The position numbers were made by a program, and so were the translations under genes. Below, piece after piece: positions 24,508 through 33,796 of a DNA stretch of 55,599 nt (its first letter is position 1; each line of letters opens with the position of its first letter). The notes beneath the pieces were generated by a model that did not search any database, had not been told where the DNA came from, and worked only from the letters and a program-made list of their open reading frames with translations. Source of the stretch: Actinomadura kijaniata NBRC 14229 (GTDB lineage Bacteria; Actinomycetota; Actinomycetes; Streptosporangiales; Streptosporangiaceae); the NCBI RefSeq assembly GCF_001552175.1, contig NZ_BCQR01000068.1, positions 1 to 55,599 on the forward strand. The letters run 5' to 3'.

Positions 24508-24592
24508 GGCGGTCCTCCCCGTCGTCCGGCAGTCTCTCCCCGGCCCGCCCGAGATCGCCATCGCTTTTTCCGGCCGCCCTAGCCTGGGTGGC

Positions 24593-25360
24593 ATGACGGT
24601 TTCGTACGTGGTGACAGGTGGCGGCAGGGGAATCGGACGGGCGGTCGTCGAGCGCCTGGCGGCGCGCGGCGCGGTGGTCGCGATCGAACGCGACCCCGAG
24701 GCGCTGGACTGGGCGGACGGGCACCCCGACGTCGTCGCGGTCATCGGCGACGCGACGGCGGAGGACACCGCCGAACGCGCCGCCGACCTGGCCGAGGAGC
24801 GCGGGCCGCTGCGCGGCTGGGTGAACAACGCGGCGGTCTTCCGCGACGTCTCGGTGCACACCAGCCCGCCGTCGGAGGTGCTGTCCCTGATCAACGTCAA
24901 CCTCGCCGCGCCGCTCACCGGCTGCACCACGGCGGTGCGCCGGTTCCTGGCGGCGGGCACGCCGGGCGCGATCGTGAACGTCACCTCCCACCAGGCCCGG
25001 CGCGCGGTCCCCGGCTGCACCCCCTACGTGACGGCGAAGGCGGCGATCGAGGGGCTGACCCGCGCGCTGGCCGTCGAGTACGGCCCGCGGGGCGTCCGCG
25101 TGAACGCCGTGGCCCCCGGCTCGGTCCGCACCGAGCGCTACGAGGAGCTCCTCGACCGGCTGGGCCCGGCGGAGGCCGGGCGGATCGAGCGCGAGATGGC
25201 CCGGCTCCACCCGCTGGGACGCGTGGCGCTGGCCACGGAGGTCGCCGCGACGATCGCCCACCTGCTGTCGGACGAGGCGAGCTTCATCAACGGCGCGACG
25301 GTCCCGGTGGACGGCGGCCGCTCGATCCTGGCCCAGGACCCCGAGGCCCACGACGTCTGA
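24593..25360 (+). CDS. Short-chain dehydrogenase/reductase (SDR)
   Basis: A 255-residue classical SDR: TGGGRGIG cofactor loop (residues 8-15), NNAA in place of the usual NNAG, a Ser in VNVTSHQARR, catalytic Y-x-x-x-K in CTPYVTAKAAIEGLTRALA, PG at NAVAPGSVRTE, and the C-terminal GATVPVDGG. It oxidises or reduces an alcohol/ketone with NAD(P). A basic residue after the loop leaves the cofactor preference open. It starts a divergent pair with the amidase; a shared catabolic or detoxification role is possible, not shown. Confidence 0.92.
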   Translation: MTVSYVVTGGGRGIGRAVVERLAARGAVVAIERDPEALDWADGHPDVVAVIGDATAEDTAERAADLAEERGPLRGWVNNAAVFRDVSVHTSPPSEVLSLINVNLAAPLTGCTTAVRRFLAAGTPGAIVNVTSHQARRAVPGCTPYVTAKAAIEGLTRALAVEYGPRGVRVNAVAPGSVRTERYEELLDRLGPAEAGRIEREMARLHPLGRVALATEVAATIAHLLSDEASFINGATVPVDGGRSILAQDPEAHDV

Positions 25361-25721
25361 CCGCCGCGAAGGGACACCTGCCGCGGGGCCGCGCGGTCGA
25401 GGGCCGGTCGCACACGTCGCGGACACCGGGCGGAGCCACCGGATCCGGCGGACGGTCCGGGCACGGTCTCCGCCGCCCTCTGTTATTACTGACCGCATCC
25501 GGTCGCGCACCCAGTGTTGCGAGCGACCGTTTCGTGTGCACGTTCCGTTACCGCGCCTGGCCACGGCCGGAACCCGCAGCGAAGGCCCCGTTCCGTGATC
25601 TGCTTCGGACGGCAGACCCTCGATTTATGGCCTTGTCATCACTTTCATGACTTCGAGTGAAGGCATAGGTTTCTGTCACGCGACCGGACGAGTCCGGATG
25701 CCGCACGACGAGGAGGGCGGA
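25361..25721. other. 361-bp gene-free stretch upstream of the lectin-like gene
   Basis: No convincing gene on either strand. The first 110 bp are G/C-rich. From about 25480 the composition becomes distinctly more A/T-rich (GTTATTACTGACC near 25484, GATTTATGGCC near 25622, CATCACTTTCATGACTTCG near 25637), which looks like promoter or leader sequence for the gene at 25722. An in-frame ATG at 25647 exists, but the better ribosome site is at 25722. Confidence 0.6.
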
Positions 25722-26201
25722 ATGGCGCAGCAGGGTCCGTTCATGTTCATCCACGAGGTCACCGGCACCTATCTGGAGACCGACAACTACCACGACGGGG
25801 TCGGGGAGGCCATCCAGACCTGGAACCTCGACCCGCTGATGACCAACAAGGGGATGCTCGGCCACCTGTGGTACCTGGAGGAGCTCGCCGGCGACATCTT
25901 CCTGATCAGGAGCTACGAGAACGGCCGGTGCCTGACCGCCTCGGCGTACAAGGCGTCCGACTACCCCCGCCTCCAGGACCCGGCCAAGGACGACCCCAAG
26001 CAGCGCTGGCACCTGCGCCGGGGCCTGTACGGCGACCGGTCCGACAGCTACGCCGTCATCCCGGAGATCTATCCGGGCTACGCGCTGGCCCCGCTCGGCA
26101 ACTCGCCGCTGAACAACGTCTACGTCGTCCCGGTCCGCATGTGGGGCGACACCCCCTCGCTGAACCATTACTGGAAGCGGGTCCGCCCGTCCGAAGACTG
26201 A
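25722..26201 (+). CDS. Ricin-type beta-trefoil lectin-like protein
   Basis: A 159-residue protein without signal peptide or membrane segment. FIHEVTGTYLETDN, IQTWNLDP, LWYLEELAGDIFLIRSY, GRCLTAS and QRWHLRRG show the repeated Q/x-W and 'G-x-C-L-x' pattern of ricin-like beta-trefoils. It may bind carbohydrate or act as an intracellular partner; no catalytic domain is attached. ATG at 25722 follows GAGGAGGGCGGA. It is single and closed by a 17-bp hairpin downstream. Confidence 0.7.
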   Translation: MAQQGPFMFIHEVTGTYLETDNYHDGVGEAIQTWNLDPLMTNKGMLGHLWYLEELAGDIFLIRSYENGRCLTASAYKASDYPRLQDPAKDDPKQRWHLRRGLYGDRSDSYAVIPEIYPGYALAPLGNSPLNNVYVVPVRMWGDTPSLNHYWKRVRPSED

Positions 26202-26323
26202 TCTCCGCCCTCCCCCTCTCCTTCTTTATCGAAGGGGCCGTACGACAATTCCCCGGAAATCATTTCCCGCTGCGGTGTCAGCCGCGATCGCCATGCCGGG
26301 AATCGCGCCGTCAGAAGGGGGAA

Positions 26324-26373
26324 GGGGCCCGCCCGGCACCGGCCCGGATGGGGTGTGGTGCCGGGCGGGCCCC
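26324..26373. terminator. Bidirectional terminator hairpin
   Basis: Perfect 17-bp arms (26324-26340 and 26357-26373) with a 16-nt loop lie between the lectin-like gene (plus) and the DUF6493-like gene (minus). It is one of the longest stems in the window and probably ends transcription from both sides. Confidence 0.85.
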
Positions 26374-26395
26374 TGCGCGGGGGCCGGGTGTGATG

Positions 26396-28966
26396 TCACG
26401 GACCGTGATCCGCGGGGGTCGGCCGGGGACTGGTCAGGTACTCGTTCAGGGCGCGGGCCTCCCGGAGGGCGTCCGAGTTCCCCTTCCGGGACGCCAGGGC
26501 CGCCAGCTCCGGGATCTCCGCGCGGGCCTCGCACCAGCGGGCCGTGCGCAGGCCCAGGGCGAGCAGCGGGGTGTGGGAGGCGGCGACGCGTTCGTGCGGA
26601 GCCGGGAGCAGGTCCGGGAGGGCGGCGGCGACCGTCTCCCAGACGGCCTGGTAGCCGCCCGCCTCGGCCAGGTCCTCCAGAGCGCGCGTCAGGCGGCTCA
26701 TCCGGACGTCGCCGTTGCGGGCCCGCCGCGCCAGGGCCCGGCCCAGGAGCGCGGTGGGCAGTTCGCCGCGCGCGGCCAGGTAGGTCAGCGTCTCCCGGGC
26801 GGAACGGTCGCCCCGGTTCAGCAGGGTGACCAGGTCCCATGCGAGGACCTTGGCGAACGGCCCGTCGGATGAGGCCACCGCCGTCAGATCCGCGATCGCG
26901 GTGGGAAACGAGTCCAGGTGCGGAATCAGGTAGGCGGCGACGATGTCGGGGTGGGAGGGCAGCAGGTAGGGCCAGGACTCCATGCCCCACATGTTCGAGT
27001 GCCACGCGTAGCGGCCGCCGTCTCCGCGCAGCAGGCTGTTGAGGATGCCGTCGACCAGCGGCAGTCCCGTGGCGGGGGTGCGGAGTGCGATCTCCACGTG
27101 CCGGTCGCGCCGCCGTGTCCCGACCCTCGGCTGCGGCGGTCCATCCTGCGCCAGCCACCGGGCGGTGGTCCGGGCTGCGGCGGAGATCAGCTTCTCCGCG
27201 CGCCGGACGGCCTCGGCGGGCACGGCGGCGGGGAGGCGGAGAAGAGCCTGCTGGAGATCGGCCTCGCCCGGTTCCGCGCCCGCCGCCTCGTACCGTTCCA
27301 GGCGCTCGACCAGGGCCAGCGGGTCGATGTGGCCGGTCGGCTCGGTGGGCGTGGCCAGCAGGACCGGCGGGATCACTCCCCGGCCCAGCGGCGGCAGCAG
27401 TTCCGCGCAGCGGTGCAGGAGCAGCAGGTGCAGCGGGGCCGCCTCGCCCGGCCGGGGCAGGCGGGCGAGGGGATCGGCGGGAACGGGTCGGGTTCCGGCC
27501 AGAAAACCGACGATCGCCTTCAGCCAAGCGTAGGGGTACGACCACGTCGCAAGCCGGCTCAGGTACGCGTGGTCGTCGAGGTACGTCCGCGCGGCGAGGG
27601 CCTCGCGGAGGCCGTCGCGGTCCGTGCGGGCCAGGTGAAGGAGGCTCACCAGAAGGTGTTCGGTCCGCAGCCAGCTCGGGTCGGCCGCCTCGACAAGGTC
27701 GGCCGCCTCCTCAGCGCTGAGCAAACGGGTGAAGTCGGTCGGCTGTGCCCAGGTCACCGTGGTGGGGCGGGGCGCGGTGTCCGGGGTGAGGGGCGGCGGG
27801 GCCGGGTCGGGGTGGGTCGGCTCGCCGCCGAAGCGGGCCGCGACCTTCTGCCCCAGGTCGAACGGGAGCAGCCCCGTCGCCTCGCGGATCGGCGCCGGGT
27901 CGGTGACGGGGAGTCTGAGGGCGAGCGAGACGGCGCGCCTGCGGACCGTGGGCGAGTCGTGGGCGAACGTCTGGGCCAGGGCCGGGGCGCACTCGTCGGC
28001 CAGCGCCGGGTGGCGTTCGACGATCTCGGCCAGCCAGCTCAGCCCCTTGCCGACCAGGCCCGCCTCGGGGCGGAACAGCAGGGCGTCGAGGGCCTCGGTG
28101 AGGTCGAGCGGGTCCGGGACGTCGGGGTCGTCCAGTTCGCGGAGCAGCCGGAGGGCCAGCTCGGCGACCGGCACCGGGGCAGCCGGGAGCAGGCGCAGGT
28201 AGTCGCGGGCGCGGGCGGCGGTCCCGGCGCGGCGGGCCGCGGGGTCGGCCGCCTCCAGCTCGGCGTGCAGGGTGGCGAAGAAACGCAGCTCGCGGGCGTC
28301 CCCGCCGCGCAGGAAACGGCTGACGCAGCCGTCGAGCAGCGTGCGGCGGTCGACGCGTCCCTCGGCGGCGAACCGCTTGAGCTCGCGGACCCAGTACGGG
28401 CCGGAAGCCGCCCAGGAGGGGCTCTCCATCGCGGCGCCCACACCGTCCACCTCGAACAGGCGCGGCAGGAGGTGCGGCAGGAGGGGGTCGTCGGCGCTCG
28501 GCCCGCCGTCCCGCGCCCACCCGATGACCAGGGGGTCGTGGTCGGGGGGCGTGACGCCGGTCTGGCGCAGCAGCGCCAGCGCCAGGTCGAGGCCGGGCAG
28601 GCCGGGGAGGCTGAGCCGCAGGGTGAGGCGTCCGGCGAGGTCGGCGAGCCAGTCGGCGGGGCGGGTCCGCAGGACGCGCACGAGCCGGTCGGTGTCCTGG
28701 TGGACGGTCCAGCTCATGTTGAACTGGCGGCGGCCCAGCCACGTCGCGACGCCCGCCGCGCCGCCGATCGTGCCCGCCCCGGCCGCCCGGAACGCCGGAA
28801 CGTACTCGTCGAACCAGGTGGCCCGGGCGAGGACCGTCCGGAGGTGGCCGGGAAGCTCCGTGGCGACCGCGCGGCGGTCCTCCTCCGGCAGGCCGACGAC
28901 GATGGCCGCGACGCCGTCGGCCGACTTGGCCTCGATCTGCTTGCGAACGTCGTCCCAGGCGGTCAC
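26396..28966 (-). CDS. DUF6493-like large helical protein coupled to SWIM protein
   Basis: An 856-residue, Leu/Ala/Arg-rich helical protein without membrane segments or catalytic motifs that I can identify. Repeated Leu-rich helical pairs suggest a HEAT-like solenoid. The C-terminal region (LGLRTARWCEARAEIPELAA) resembles the actinobacterial DUF6493 family, which commonly neighbours SWIM zinc-finger genes. GTG at 28966 overlaps the SWIM stop codon (GTGA), so translation is coupled and the proteins probably act together. Function unknown. A long terminator follows it. Confidence 0.7.
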   Translation of the reverse strand: MTAWDDVRKQIEAKSADGVAAIVVGLPEEDRRAVATELPGHLRTVLARATWFDEYVPAFRAAGAGTIGGAAGVATWLGRRQFNMSWTVHQDTDRLVRVLRTRPADWLADLAGRLTLRLSLPGLPGLDLALALLRQTGVTPPDHDPLVIGWARDGGPSADDPLLPHLLPRLFEVDGVGAAMESPSWAASGPYWVRELKRFAAEGRVDRRTLLDGCVSRFLRGGDARELRFFATLHAELEAADPAARRAGTAARARDYLRLLPAAPVPVAELALRLLRELDDPDVPDPLDLTEALDALLFRPEAGLVGKGLSWLAEIVERHPALADECAPALAQTFAHDSPTVRRRAVSLALRLPVTDPAPIREATGLLPFDLGQKVAARFGGEPTHPDPAPPPLTPDTAPRPTTVTWAQPTDFTRLLSAEEAADLVEAADPSWLRTEHLLVSLLHLARTDRDGLREALAARTYLDDHAYLSRLATWSYPYAWLKAIVGFLAGTRPVPADPLARLPRPGEAAPLHLLLLHRCAELLPPLGRGVIPPVLLATPTEPTGHIDPLALVERLERYEAAGAEPGEADLQQALLRLPAAVPAEAVRRAEKLISAAARTTARWLAQDGPPQPRVGTRRRDRHVEIALRTPATGLPLVDGILNSLLRGDGGRYAWHSNMWGMESWPYLLPSHPDIVAAYLIPHLDSFPTAIADLTAVASSDGPFAKVLAWDLVTLLNRGDRSARETLTYLAARGELPTALLGRALARRARNGDVRMSRLTRALEDLAEAGGYQAVWETVAAALPDLLPAPHERVAASHTPLLALGLRTARWCEARAEIPELAALASRKGNSDALREARALNEYLTSPRPTPADHGP

Positions 28967-30279
28967 CGGGTCCGTCCTCTCAGGGCACGCGGGGCGGGGA
29001 CGGCGGGGCGGGCGGGCCCGCCGGTGTGCGCGGCGGCCATCCGGGCGGCGAGGACGTGCTTGCAGGGGCCGCGCGAGCCGCGGTGATCGAACCACCAGTC
29101 GCAGGTGCACTCCCCGGTGGTGACGTGCACGCGTTTGGTGGTGCCGTTGGACGTCACCCGGGCCTCGTCTCCGTGGACGCGGACGGACCCGGAACGGACC
29201 AGCGCCCGCGCCGCCGCCAGCCGGGGGCTGGGCACGGGGTCGTAGGGCAGCTCGCGGTGGAAGTGGCTGGCCTCGGCCAGGTCGTAGCCGACGCGTCCCG
29301 CCGTGCCGAGCCAGGTCAGGGCCGTGCGCACGCGGGAGGCGGACAGGCCCGAGCGGTCCGCCAGGTCGCCGACCTCGATCGTCGGGTCGAACTCCAGCAG
29401 CGCGCCGACCAGGTCGGCGTCGGCCGCGCCGTCCGCCTCGGCGAGCCGGGACAGCGTCGCGCCCTCGCCGGAGAAGCCGCGCGCCGGGCGCGGGGAGACG
29501 ACCAGGGTGTAGCGCATGCCGGGAAGCTCCAGCTCCCAGGCGGTCGAGCCGCCGCCCCGGCCCGCGTAGACCCGCAGGGAACGGGCGAAGCGCAGCAGCG
29601 GGTGCAGCGTGGCCAGCCGGCCCGGGCCCTGGAGTTCGACGCCGTGCTCGGGGATCTCGGCGCGCGCGTTCGCGGCGCGGGGCAGGGAGCGCAGCAGGCG
29701 GGCGGCGTGCAGGCGTGGCAGCTCCGCCACCGGGTCGAGCCGGGAGGCGATCACCTGGACCTCGCCGAAGCCGCGGATCCAGCGTTCGGGCAGCGGGACC
29801 TTCTTCTCCACGACCGCGCCGTCCAGCGTCGTGACGGTCAGCTCGTCGGGGCCGACGCCCAGGTGGAGGGGGTCGTGGCGGCCGACGCGGGCCAGCGCCT
29901 CGCGGAGCGGGCCGTTGACGTCGACGTTGGTGGTGCCGCGCGCGAGCACCTCGCCGTCCAGGCCGCCCGCGAGGACGTCGAGCCGCGCGTACACGCCACC
30001 GCAGGAGGAGAACGACTCCAGCCGCAGCCGGTCGCCGTTGCAGGTCACCACCGGGTCGCGCATCCCGCCGCCCTCGCGGGGGCGGTGGTAGCGCGCCTTG
30101 GCGACGTCGGCGAGGGCCAGCAGGCCGGTGGCGGCGACGGCGGGCTCGGTCACGACGCCGCTGAAGAACCGCGGGTGCGCGAGCGGGCCCGCGGTGGACT
30201 GGCCGCCGGAGGTCTCCAGGGCGAGAAGGCCGTCGGTGAGGGACGAGGGGGCCGCGTAGGCGTACGTCACGCTCGACAT
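28963..30279 (-). CDS. SWIM zinc-finger protein
   Basis: A 438-residue protein with a SWIM motif near the C-terminus: CTCDWWFDHRGSRGPCKH fits C-x-C-x(n)-C-x-H and should bind zinc and DNA or protein. The N-terminal half begins SSVTYAYAAPSSLTDGLLAL and contains FFSGVVTEPAVAATGLLALA, typical of actinobacterial SWIM proteins. A winged-helix-like segment (IEVGDLADRSGLSASRVRTA) precedes the zinc finger. ATG at 30279 has only a weak ribosome site. It is the first gene of a coupled pair with the DUF6493-like gene. Confidence 0.85.
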   Translation of the reverse strand: MSSVTYAYAAPSSLTDGLLALETSGGQSTAGPLAHPRFFSGVVTEPAVAATGLLALADVAKARYHRPREGGGMRDPVVTCNGDRLRLESFSSCGGVYARLDVLAGGLDGEVLARGTTNVDVNGPLREALARVGRHDPLHLGVGPDELTVTTLDGAVVEKKVPLPERWIRGFGEVQVIASRLDPVAELPRLHAARLLRSLPRAANARAEIPEHGVELQGPGRLATLHPLLRFARSLRVYAGRGGGSTAWELELPGMRYTLVVSPRPARGFSGEGATLSRLAEADGAADADLVGALLEFDPTIEVGDLADRSGLSASRVRTALTWLGTAGRVGYDLAEASHFHRELPYDPVPSPRLAAARALVRSGSVRVHGDEARVTSNGTTKRVHVTTGECTCDWWFDHRGSRGPCKHVLAARMAAAHTGGPARPAVPAPRALRGRTR

Positions 30280-30350
30280 GCCCGGGACGGTAGTTCCGGG
30301 GACCGACAGTTTCCCGCCGCCTCCCGCCGCGGCCGGGTCAGCGCACCGGG

Positions 30351-31655
30351 TCAGCGCACCGGGTCCAGGTGCACCAGGGGCATCGGCTGGCTGCCGGGGC
30401 CGTCCGGGAGGGTGTCCGGGCCGCCGCAGAGGGCCTGCTCGACGTGGGCGCGCAGGGCGTTGTCGATCGGGTGGACGACGGGGCGACCCGCGCCGTCGAG
30501 CCGCTGGTAGCCGGTGAGGTTCCAGCCGACCGCGAGCTGGCGTTCGCCGTCGGGGCCGCTCAGGACGCGGGTCCCGGCGCCGAACACCGCGCCGTCGTGA
30601 CCCCAGAACGTCCCGCACGACAGGTCGAACGCCGCCAGCCCGAGCCCGTACCGGAACGCGGTCGTGCCGTCGGTCGCCGGAACGGTCCGCCGCATCTCCG
30701 CCAGGCTCCGCGCGTCGAGCAGCCTTCCCCGGAACAGGGCGCGCTGGAAGCGGGTCAGGTCGTCCATGGTGGAGGCGAGCGCCCCGGCCGTCCAGGCATA
30801 GGACATGTCGTAGTCGCTGTAGTCGCGGGGCGGGGTGAGGCCGCCGTACAGCCCTTCGTAGGCGCGGGCGTGCGGCGACCTCAGCCGCGGCTGCCGGGGG
30901 AACGCGGTGTGCCGCAGCCCGGCGCGGCGGATCACGTCGCGGGTGATGACGTCCTCGGCGCGTTCGCCGGTGACCTTCTCCAGGACGCGGCCCGCGATGA
31001 GGGTGTTGGTGGTCGAGTAGGACCAGCGCTCGCCGGGGACGCCGGTCGGGGGCGCGGACACGCCGTGGTCGATCAGCCGGTCGACGTCGGCGCGGCGGCG
31101 GCGGCCCGCGTCCAGGCTCGCCGGGGAGCGTTCGGTCAGGGACGGGAACGTGGCGTGCCGGTGGTCGGCGACGCCGCTGGTGTGGTCGAGCAGCATGCGG
31201 ACGGTGACGCGCTGGCCCCGGTCGTCGGGGAACAGGTCGGGCAGGTGGGCGGCGACCGGGTCGTCCAGCCGCAGGCGGCCCCGCTCGGCCTGCCGCAGGA
31301 CGGCGACGGCGGTGAACATGGCGGTGACGTCGCCGACCCGGTGGGTCAGGCCGGGCTCGACGGGGCGGCGGGTGCGCACGTCGGCGACGCCGGACGCGCC
31401 CTGCCAGCGTTCACCGCCCGCGCGGACCGTGGAGTACAGGCCGTACATCCCGGTCGCCCGCGTCGCCTCCAGGGTGGCGCGCAGCCGGCCCGGGTCGAGG
31501 GTCGCGGGGCGTTCGGCGGCCGGGGCGGCGGCCGGGGTCGGGCCGGGCAGGTGGGCGCGCGCGGCCGGGCCACCGAGCGGGGCCGTCACGAGGGCCGTCA
31601 CGAGAGTGGCCGCGAGCGCCAGTCGTCCCGGCGTCCCGAACCGGCTCATCCGCAT
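30351..31655 (-). CDS. Secreted serine-hydrolase (beta-lactamase/D,D-peptidase-like) homologue lacking SxxK
   Basis: A 434-residue protein with a signal peptide (basic start, hydrophobic 10-28, AARA cleavage context) and a class-C beta-lactamase-like domain (about 52-425). In active relatives the nucleophile motif is S-x-x-K in 'GSVTKxFTA'. Here the aligned stretch is VGDVTAMFTAVAVLRQAERG, with Asp109 for Ser and Ala112 for Lys. The second motif Y-x-N is Y213-S-T. The third, HxG, survives as WGHDGAVFG (353-355). The fold markers MLLDHTSGV and GALASTMDDLTRF remain. It is probably a non-catalytic binding protein. Two adjacent ATGs (31655, 31649) are possible starts. Confidence 0.85.
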   Translation of the reverse strand: MRMSRFGTPGRLALAATLVTALVTAPLGGPAARAHLPGPTPAAAPAAERPATLDPGRLRATLEATRATGMYGLYSTVRAGGERWQGASGVADVRTRRPVEPGLTHRVGDVTAMFTAVAVLRQAERGRLRLDDPVAAHLPDLFPDDRGQRVTVRMLLDHTSGVADHRHATFPSLTERSPASLDAGRRRRADVDRLIDHGVSAPPTGVPGERWSYSTTNTLIAGRVLEKVTGERAEDVITRDVIRRAGLRHTAFPRQPRLRSPHARAYEGLYGGLTPPRDYSDYDMSYAWTAGALASTMDDLTRFQRALFRGRLLDARSLAEMRRTVPATDGTTAFRYGLGLAAFDLSCGTFWGHDGAVFGAGTRVLSGPDGERQLAVGWNLTGYQRLDGAGRPVVHPIDNALRAHVEQALCGGPDTLPDGPGSQPMPLVHLDPVR

Positions 31656-31746
31656 TCCACCGCTCCCCTGCCGCGCCCCACCGGCCGCCCGCGTGCGGCC
31701 GTCCGATCGACGGCGCGTCCTCGACCAGCATTGTCCACGGTGCCGG

Positions 31747-31761
31747 GTGTGTTCGACACAC
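31747..31761. promoter_or_regulatory. Short palindrome upstream of the serine-hydrolase homologue
   Basis: GTGTGT-TCG-ACACAC is a perfect 6-bp inverted repeat with a 3-nt centre. It sits between the sigma-factor gene's stop and the start of the serine-hydrolase homologue. It could be an operator; no regulator is assigned. Confidence 0.35.
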
Positions 31762-31810
31762 GATCGACATGACTGTGTCCTCCTCGTATATCCGGGGTGT
31801 CGGGGGGTGG

Positions 31811-32740
<930 letters not shown>

Positions 32741-32780
32741 GTGGGGTCCTTTCGTGGAGGGCGGGGGTGGCGGGGGCGGA

Positions 32781-32996
32781 TCAGCCGCGGCCGGGGACGC
32801 GGCGGGGGCGGACGGTGCGCGGCGGCGGAACGTCCCGGCGCGAGCGCCGCGTGTCCCGCTCGGCGCGGTGCGGCCCGGCGCCTGGGAAGGCGGTGGGGCG
32901 GGCGGCACGGTCGAGGATCGCGCGGAGGTCGGCGTTCAGGGGGGCTCCTTCGGAGGGGGACGAGTGGAGGACGCGGGAGGAGGGGCGAGGGTTCAC
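32781..32996 (-). CDS. Small hypothetical protein upstream of the sigma gene
   Basis: A 71-residue ORF with GTG start at 32996 preceded by AAGGAG at ideal spacing, and stop 40 bp before the sigma gene. It begins VNPRPSSRVLHSSPSEGAPLN, followed by ADLRAILDRAA; the rest is Pro/Arg-rich and probably disordered. No family is recognised. The consensus promoter at 33027-33055 would transcribe it first, so it may be a leader peptide or small partner of the sigma factor. The rest of 32741-33092 holds only promoter and operator sequence. Confidence 0.5.
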   Translation of the reverse strand: MNPRPSSRVLHSSPSEGAPLNADLRAILDRAARPTAFPGAGPHRAERDTRRSRRDVPPPRTVRPRRVPGRG

Positions 32997-33020
32997 AGGG
33001 GCTCCTTCGTTCGGCGTGAT

Positions 33021-33070
33021 GACCTAAACTTAGGACGGACCTAGAAGTATGTCAACAACAAATTTAGGTC
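33021..33070. promoter_or_regulatory. Probable TetR operator sites between sigma and TetR genes
   Basis: GACCTAAA (33021-33028) and TTTAGGTC (33063-33070) are perfect inverted 8-mers. CCTAA-AC-TTAGG (33023-33034) is an internal palindrome and a related GACCTAGA lies at 33038-33045. The sites sit between the divergent genes and cover the -10 of the sigma promoter. Binding by the adjacent TetR protein is inferred. Confidence 0.6.
33027..33055 (-). promoter_or_regulatory. Near-consensus sigma-70 promoter for the sigma gene unit
   Basis: On the minus strand TTGACA (33050-33055) is followed after exactly 17 nt by TAAGTT (33027-33032). This is the best housekeeping-type promoter in the window. The palindrome CCTAAACTTAGG overlaps its -10 element, which fits repression by a bound regulator. 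Confidence 0.7.
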
Positions 33071-33092
33071 GAATCTGTGGCACACTGGTCCC

Positions 33093-33728
33093 ATGACCGA
33101 GACGAAGATGGGGCTGCGGGAGCTGAAGAAGGCCCAGACCAGGGAGAACATCTCCCACAACGCGACCCGGCTGTTCCTGGAGCGCGGGTTCGACAACGTG
33201 ACGATCGCCGACGTCGCGGCGGCCGCGCAGGTGGCCAAGATGACCGTGACGAACTACTTCCCACGCAAGGAGGACCTGGCCCTCGACCTGCACGACGTGT
33301 TCGTGGGCATGCTCGCGCGAACCGTGCGGGAGCGGGAGCCCGGCGAGTCGGCGCTGGCGGCGCTGCGGCGGGCGTTCCTGGCGGCGGTGGCGGCGCACGA
33401 CGCGGTGATCGGGTTCTCCGGGGAGCCGTTCGCCCGGATGATCACCGAGAGCCCGGCGCTGGTGGCGCGGCTGCGCGAGTTCCACGACGAGCGCGAGGCG
33501 GTCCTGGCGGAGGCCCTGGCCGAGGAGACCGGCGCGGGCCCCGAGGACATGCGGCCGAAGGTGGCGGCGGCCCTGCTGGGCGGCGTCCACCAGGTGCTGT
33601 TCGAGGAGACCCTGCGCCGCACGATCGCGGGCCGGACGCACGAGGAGATCGCCGCGGCGCTGGCGCCGGCGGCCGAGGAGGCGTTCGGGCTGCTGGAACC
33701 GTCCCTGGGCGGCTACGCGATCCGCTGA
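33093..33728 (+). CDS. TetR-family transcriptional regulator
   Basis: A 211-residue repressor with a TetR helix-turn-helix at about residues 15-62 (NATRLFLERGFDNVTIADVA, then AKMTVTNYFPRKEDLAL). The helical C-terminal domain resembles that of the TetR at 11655-12293 (ESPALVARLREFHDEREAVL and EETGAGPEDMRPKVAAALLG). It diverges from the sigma-factor unit over about 100 bp containing inverted repeats. A role in repressing the sigma gene is likely. RidA follows 68 bp downstream. Confidence 0.92.
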   Translation: MTETKMGLRELKKAQTRENISHNATRLFLERGFDNVTIADVAAAAQVAKMTVTNYFPRKEDLALDLHDVFVGMLARTVREREPGESALAALRRAFLAAVAAHDAVIGFSGEPFARMITESPALVARLREFHDEREAVLAEALAEETGAGPEDMRPKVAAALLGGVHQVLFEETLRRTIAGRTHEEIAAALAPAAEEAFGLLEPSLGGYAIR

Positions 33729-33796
33729 GGGCACCATCGGACCGGCCGCCTCGTTGTCCCGGAAGATCATCGAACCGGGAACCGAACGGAGCGCGC

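Noticed and set aside
31740..31775. TGTCGA-containing sequence between the sigma and serine-hydrolase genes as an ECF42 site
   Set aside because: The downstream box is missing at the correct spacing; the sequence is better described as a small palindrome.
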